Source of the DNA: Symbiodinium natans
Lineage: Eukaryota > Sar > Dinophyceae > Suessiales > Symbiodiniaceae
Length of the DNA: 47,500 nt
Assembly: GCA_905221605.1 (NCBI GenBank)
Contig: CAJNDS010000258.1
Coordinates: forward strand, 665,592-713,091
Reading direction: 5' to 3'
In this document: positions 45,181-47,500 of the stretch, piece by piece
How positions within the stretch are numbered: the stretch's first letter is position 1
How the letters are laid out: each line of letters opens with the position of its first letter
Program-made: the position numbers and the translations under genes
Notes under the pieces: model-generated
Seen by the model: only the letters and a program-made list of their open reading frames with translations
Told to the model about the DNA's origin: nothing
Database searches by the model: none

Positions 45181-45224
45181 AAGCCGACATTTATTGAAAG
45201 ATGTTGAGTCTACACCAGTTTGGA

Positions 45225-45579
45225 CATGTTTGGACTGTAGCTTTTGGGCTTGAGGATGTCTGGATGTGTTGGGCTAACCTTCGTGGGCATACGGGCCACG
45301 ATAGAGCGCAAACAGGCGGTTTGATCCTTCACGGCACAAGTCACGTAGCCAGCTTCTTTCGTCGGAAAGCCCTTTGAACACCTGACGGGTATGCCTCCAA
45401 AGTCGTATCCCTTGACACTGGGGTTCTCCGGCTCCGGGCAACATTGAAGATTTCCTGATCCATACCCCACTTTCGAAAGCTGCTTGTTTGCCTGCCTGGG
45501 TAGTGCCATGGTTCCGGGACTGTTCCGTTTAGGGCTGGGCGACCTGAATCCCGAAGAGCTACACACAGGCTCCATCACT
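45225..45579. other. 3' flank of the glycosyltransferase-like gene
   Basis: Non-coding. Pieces recur at 44.73-44.96 kb (TTTGGGCTTGAGGATGT, CTTGACACTGGGGTTCTC) and the right end resembles 35390-35430 (CCGAAGAGCT...CACTTCATGACCCTTG). Confidence 0.6.
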
Positions 45580-47500
45580 TCATGACCCTTGTGCCAGAGC
45601 ATCAAACTTCGAAGGGAGAGCACTTTTTACTACTGCACGCAGCAACGCTTGCTGCCAGAAGATGGCCGTGCTGTGGGTCCTTCTGAGATGCTCCAAGCGC
45701 ATCTCTGCACTGATTTTTATCATCGGCTCTTGCAGCAGCAGAGTAAAGAGCTCGGAGAGTGAAGCAAATGTCCGCACAGAGGGAAGGGCCTTGAAATCGG
45801 TCATGTGCCACCAGAAGACACGACCCTCCAAGTCGTCCCACTCCGTGTACTCGTAAGGGTAGACGTGTTTCGGGGGCTCAAAGATACTGGTTATCCAACT
45901 CCTGGTATTGGTGCCAAGCATGGTAAAAGTGTACATCGGCGTGTCGGGCACAAACGTTGGAAGAGCCATGTTGATCCAGTCGTAGAATGCCATGGTTTGC
46001 AACCAATCATACGGAAAGTAGACTCCTGCACGATGCGAAAGCCAGCTGCCGAAAGTCTTGTCTGGGAGTTGGTGTACGTGCCGAAACCTGAGATTTATAC
46101 CGTTGAGCTGCGCGAGGGAATTGAAAAGCAACTGCCTGTTCCAGAACAGCACGGGCCGTCTGTTCAGCAAAACCTCGGTGGAGTTCCCGCCACTGTAGGT
46201 TACCGGCTGGGTGTACATAGAGAGTGGCCGCACCGCAGGCAGTTGGAGCGAAGTATGACGGTAAACCTGCAATGAGAGGTACGGCGCCACTGTGGCGAAT
46301 GAGTTCCGCGGATCTTGTGCCAGCTCATCTAAGAAGACTTGATACAACTGGGTTTGGGCTTCATACGACTGGACTAAGAAGGCTATATGCACACCAAAAT
46401 AGCCTATCACACTCTTTCCTGCCCTGTGCATCGACACGCAAGCAATGGCTGGCTCACTACAAAGTGCCAGATTGGCAGTTCGAAACGCCAGGTCAGTCCT
46501 AAGGAGACCTTCGAGTTCGTCAGCAAACCTCCAGGCTTCGGGCATGAAGTCCTTGTGAGCATGATGCATGCTTCTTGCTCCGGCTCCTGCCTTCTTCCAA
46601 TGCTCTAAAAAGAGACTTCGAACTTTGCTTTCCTTGTCCGCCACTGGGGCAACTCCTTTGCCGCCGTATACTGCGTGCTGTTCATGATACGCACAATACT
46701 CGGAGGTGCCCTGCCATGTGACGTGGATCTGGAACTCTTCCGAGAGCAACGTAGACACGGCCGAAATGGGCTCAGCCATGACGGAGCAGTGTGTTCCGAA
46801 AACCCACAACTTCAGGGCCTGGGCATGTGCGGCCGGCGCAGCAAGGGGAGCCCTCCATGATGCAATCATCGCAAGACTTTGTTTCGCTGCCCAGGAGGCA
46901 ACTTGCCAGCTGTAGCTGTCTGGATGCCAAGGCCGTCGCGGTGACCGTAGCCGTGCTTCCAAAACCTCGGAAAAATTGCAGGTCCCTGAGGTCCAGTTTT
47001 GCAGCACCGACTCATAAACATCCAAAATGTTCGCAACATCTGCGATTTGGAGGTGCCAGTTTGAGGAATCCAAGAACTCCATGAAGCGCTGCTCGTGATG
47101 CAAGAGAAAACGGAGGATCCCCACAGAGCTGATCGCCTTGTTTTGGTAACTCGGATCTAAGGCGTCATGATGCCGTGCAAGCATGATGGCTGCACAGGCC
47201 ATGGTGGCCACCGTCCCGTGCAAGCACACCTTCCTTCCGTGTCGCAGGTCCTCGCACTTCTGCTTTCCAAATCTCCCGAGCTCTGCCTCGATCTCCTCTT
47301 CTAGGCGAGTGTCGCAAAAGTACTGGGCTTCAAAGAAGTCGAGAGCCATAGCATTGGCATCGGACCAGCCATCCTTCAAGAGTCCCATGCTCCAGTCCAT
47401 AAGGGCAGGGTCGAGCTGATAACAAATCCCAGGCAATCCATCACTCTGTTCCCTGTGCTGTGCCGAGAATGTTGCGTCCAAGGGTGTCCAATCCTCGAAA
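45580..47500 (-). CDS. Large intronless gene, glycosyltransferase-like C-terminal region, 5' end outside window
   Basis: An uninterrupted minus-strand frame of 640 codons, open to the window edge (it enters as FEDWTPLDATFSAQHRE) and ending KFDALAQGS-stop. No ATG is needed inside the window; the start lies to the right. The N-terminal half is helical and Trp-rich (DWSMGLLKDGWSDANAM, GTVATMACAAIMLARHH, SYSWQVASWAAKQSLAM). The C-terminal half has EEFQIHVTWQGTSEYC, YLSLQVYRHTSLQLPAVRP, HRAGVYFPYDWLQTMAFYDW, INMALPTFVPDTPMYTF and RVFWWHMTDFKALPSVRTF. The order of a Y-x-x-Y/H-T-S box, a V-x-F-P-Y-D-W box, an M-x-x-P-T-F-V-P box and a final W-x-x-x-D-F box resembles poorly characterised GT-B/exostosin-like proteins of algae and animals, so a sugar transferase is my best guess. 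No introns over 1.9 kb, unlike the vWA gene. Two truncated copies lie to its left. Confidence 0.85.
   Translation of the reverse strand, partial: FEDWTPLDATFSAQHREQSDGLPGICYQLDPALMDWSMGLLKDGWSDANAMALDFFEAQYFCDTRLEEEIEAELGRFGKQKCEDLRHGRKVCLHGTVATMACAAIMLARHHDALDPSYQNKAISSVGILRFLLHHEQRFMEFLDSSNWHLQIADVANILDVYESVLQNWTSGTCNFSEVLEARLRSPRRPWHPDSYSWQVASWAAKQSLAMIASWRAPLAAPAAHAQALKLWVFGTHCSVMAEPISAVSTLLSEEFQIHVTWQGTSEYCAYHEQHAVYGGKGVAPVADKESKVRSLFLEHWKKAGAGARSMHHAHKDFMPEAWRFADELEGLLRTDLAFRTANLALCSEPAIACVSMHRAGKSVIGYFGVHIAFLVQSYEAQTQLYQVFLDELAQDPRNSFATVAPYLSLQVYRHTSLQLPAVRPLSMYTQPVTYSGGNSTEVLLNRRPVLFWNRQLLFNSLAQLNGINLRFRHVHQLPDKTFGSWLSHRAGVYFPYDWLQTMAFYDWINMALPTFVPDTPMYTFTMLGTNTRSWITSIFEPPKHVYPYEYTEWDDLEGRVFWWHMTDFKALPSVRTFASLSELFTLLLQEPMIKISAEMRLEHLRRTHSTAIFWQQALLRAVVKSALPSKFDALAQGS

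Overview
The window looks like nuclear DNA of a dinoflagellate, possibly a Suessiales/Symbiodiniaceae-type genome. The grounds are low gene density, abundant microsatellites, stacked segmental duplications, a divergent reverse transcriptase whose catalytic box reads YVDN, and a multi-exon gene whose introns use GT, GC and GA donors and carry short direct repeats at their borders. The assignment is an inference from style, not from a marker gene. No rRNA, tRNA, CRISPR array, telomere repeat or spliced-leader relic was recognised.

Layout. (1) 1-4.6 kb: a retroelement on the + strand. ORF A has a long Pro/Gln/His/Arg-rich N-terminus and a C-terminal domain with an ADP-ribosyltransferase-like HGT...GF...YG pattern. 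About 300 bp downstream lies a Penelope-like reverse transcriptase now spread over three frames. (2) 4.7-7.2 kb: the decayed remains of a Cys/His-rich minus-strand coding region, interrupted by a GT tract and partly duplicated, followed by long GT and GTGTGC arrays. (3) 7.2-11.4 kb: mostly non-coding, with CA/CACACG arrays, a TCCTGCCTG nonamer array, and one possible signal-peptide exon. (4) 11.47-16.29 kb, minus strand: the best-supported conventional gene, a von Willebrand factor A protein of the WAV3/EDA40 type in about ten exons. A complete YEATS domain, in at least three exons on the same strand, sits between vWA exons. (5) 16.3-21.4 kb: intron/intergenic sequence with a few exon-like islands. 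(6) 21.4-41.8 kb: a mosaic of duplicated blocks: 21.4-23.6 pairs with 33.3-35.0 kb; a 3,507-bp unit is present twice in tandem (23,638-27,144 and 27,145-30,651) and once more, diverged and rearranged, at 35.9-38.9 kb; 30.65-33.3 pairs with 38.9-41.8 kb. (7) 42.2-43.8 kb: a unique block with 69-bp repeats and strong hairpins, then a CCACCT array. (8) 44.5-47.5 kb, minus strand: the 3' part of a large intronless gene, glycosyltransferase-like, running off the right edge. Its 3' end has been copied to 35.4-35.85 kb and to about 45.0 kb.

There is no evidence that these genes act together. The window reads as one spliced host gene (vWA/YEATS) and one partial gene set in repeat-rich, duplicating sequence that also carries a mobile element. 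The three things most worth following are the YEATS exons inside the vWA gene, the retroelement pairing an ART-like protein with a YVDN Penelope-like RT, and a short exon-like segment kept in frame with its splice sites through three rounds of duplication.
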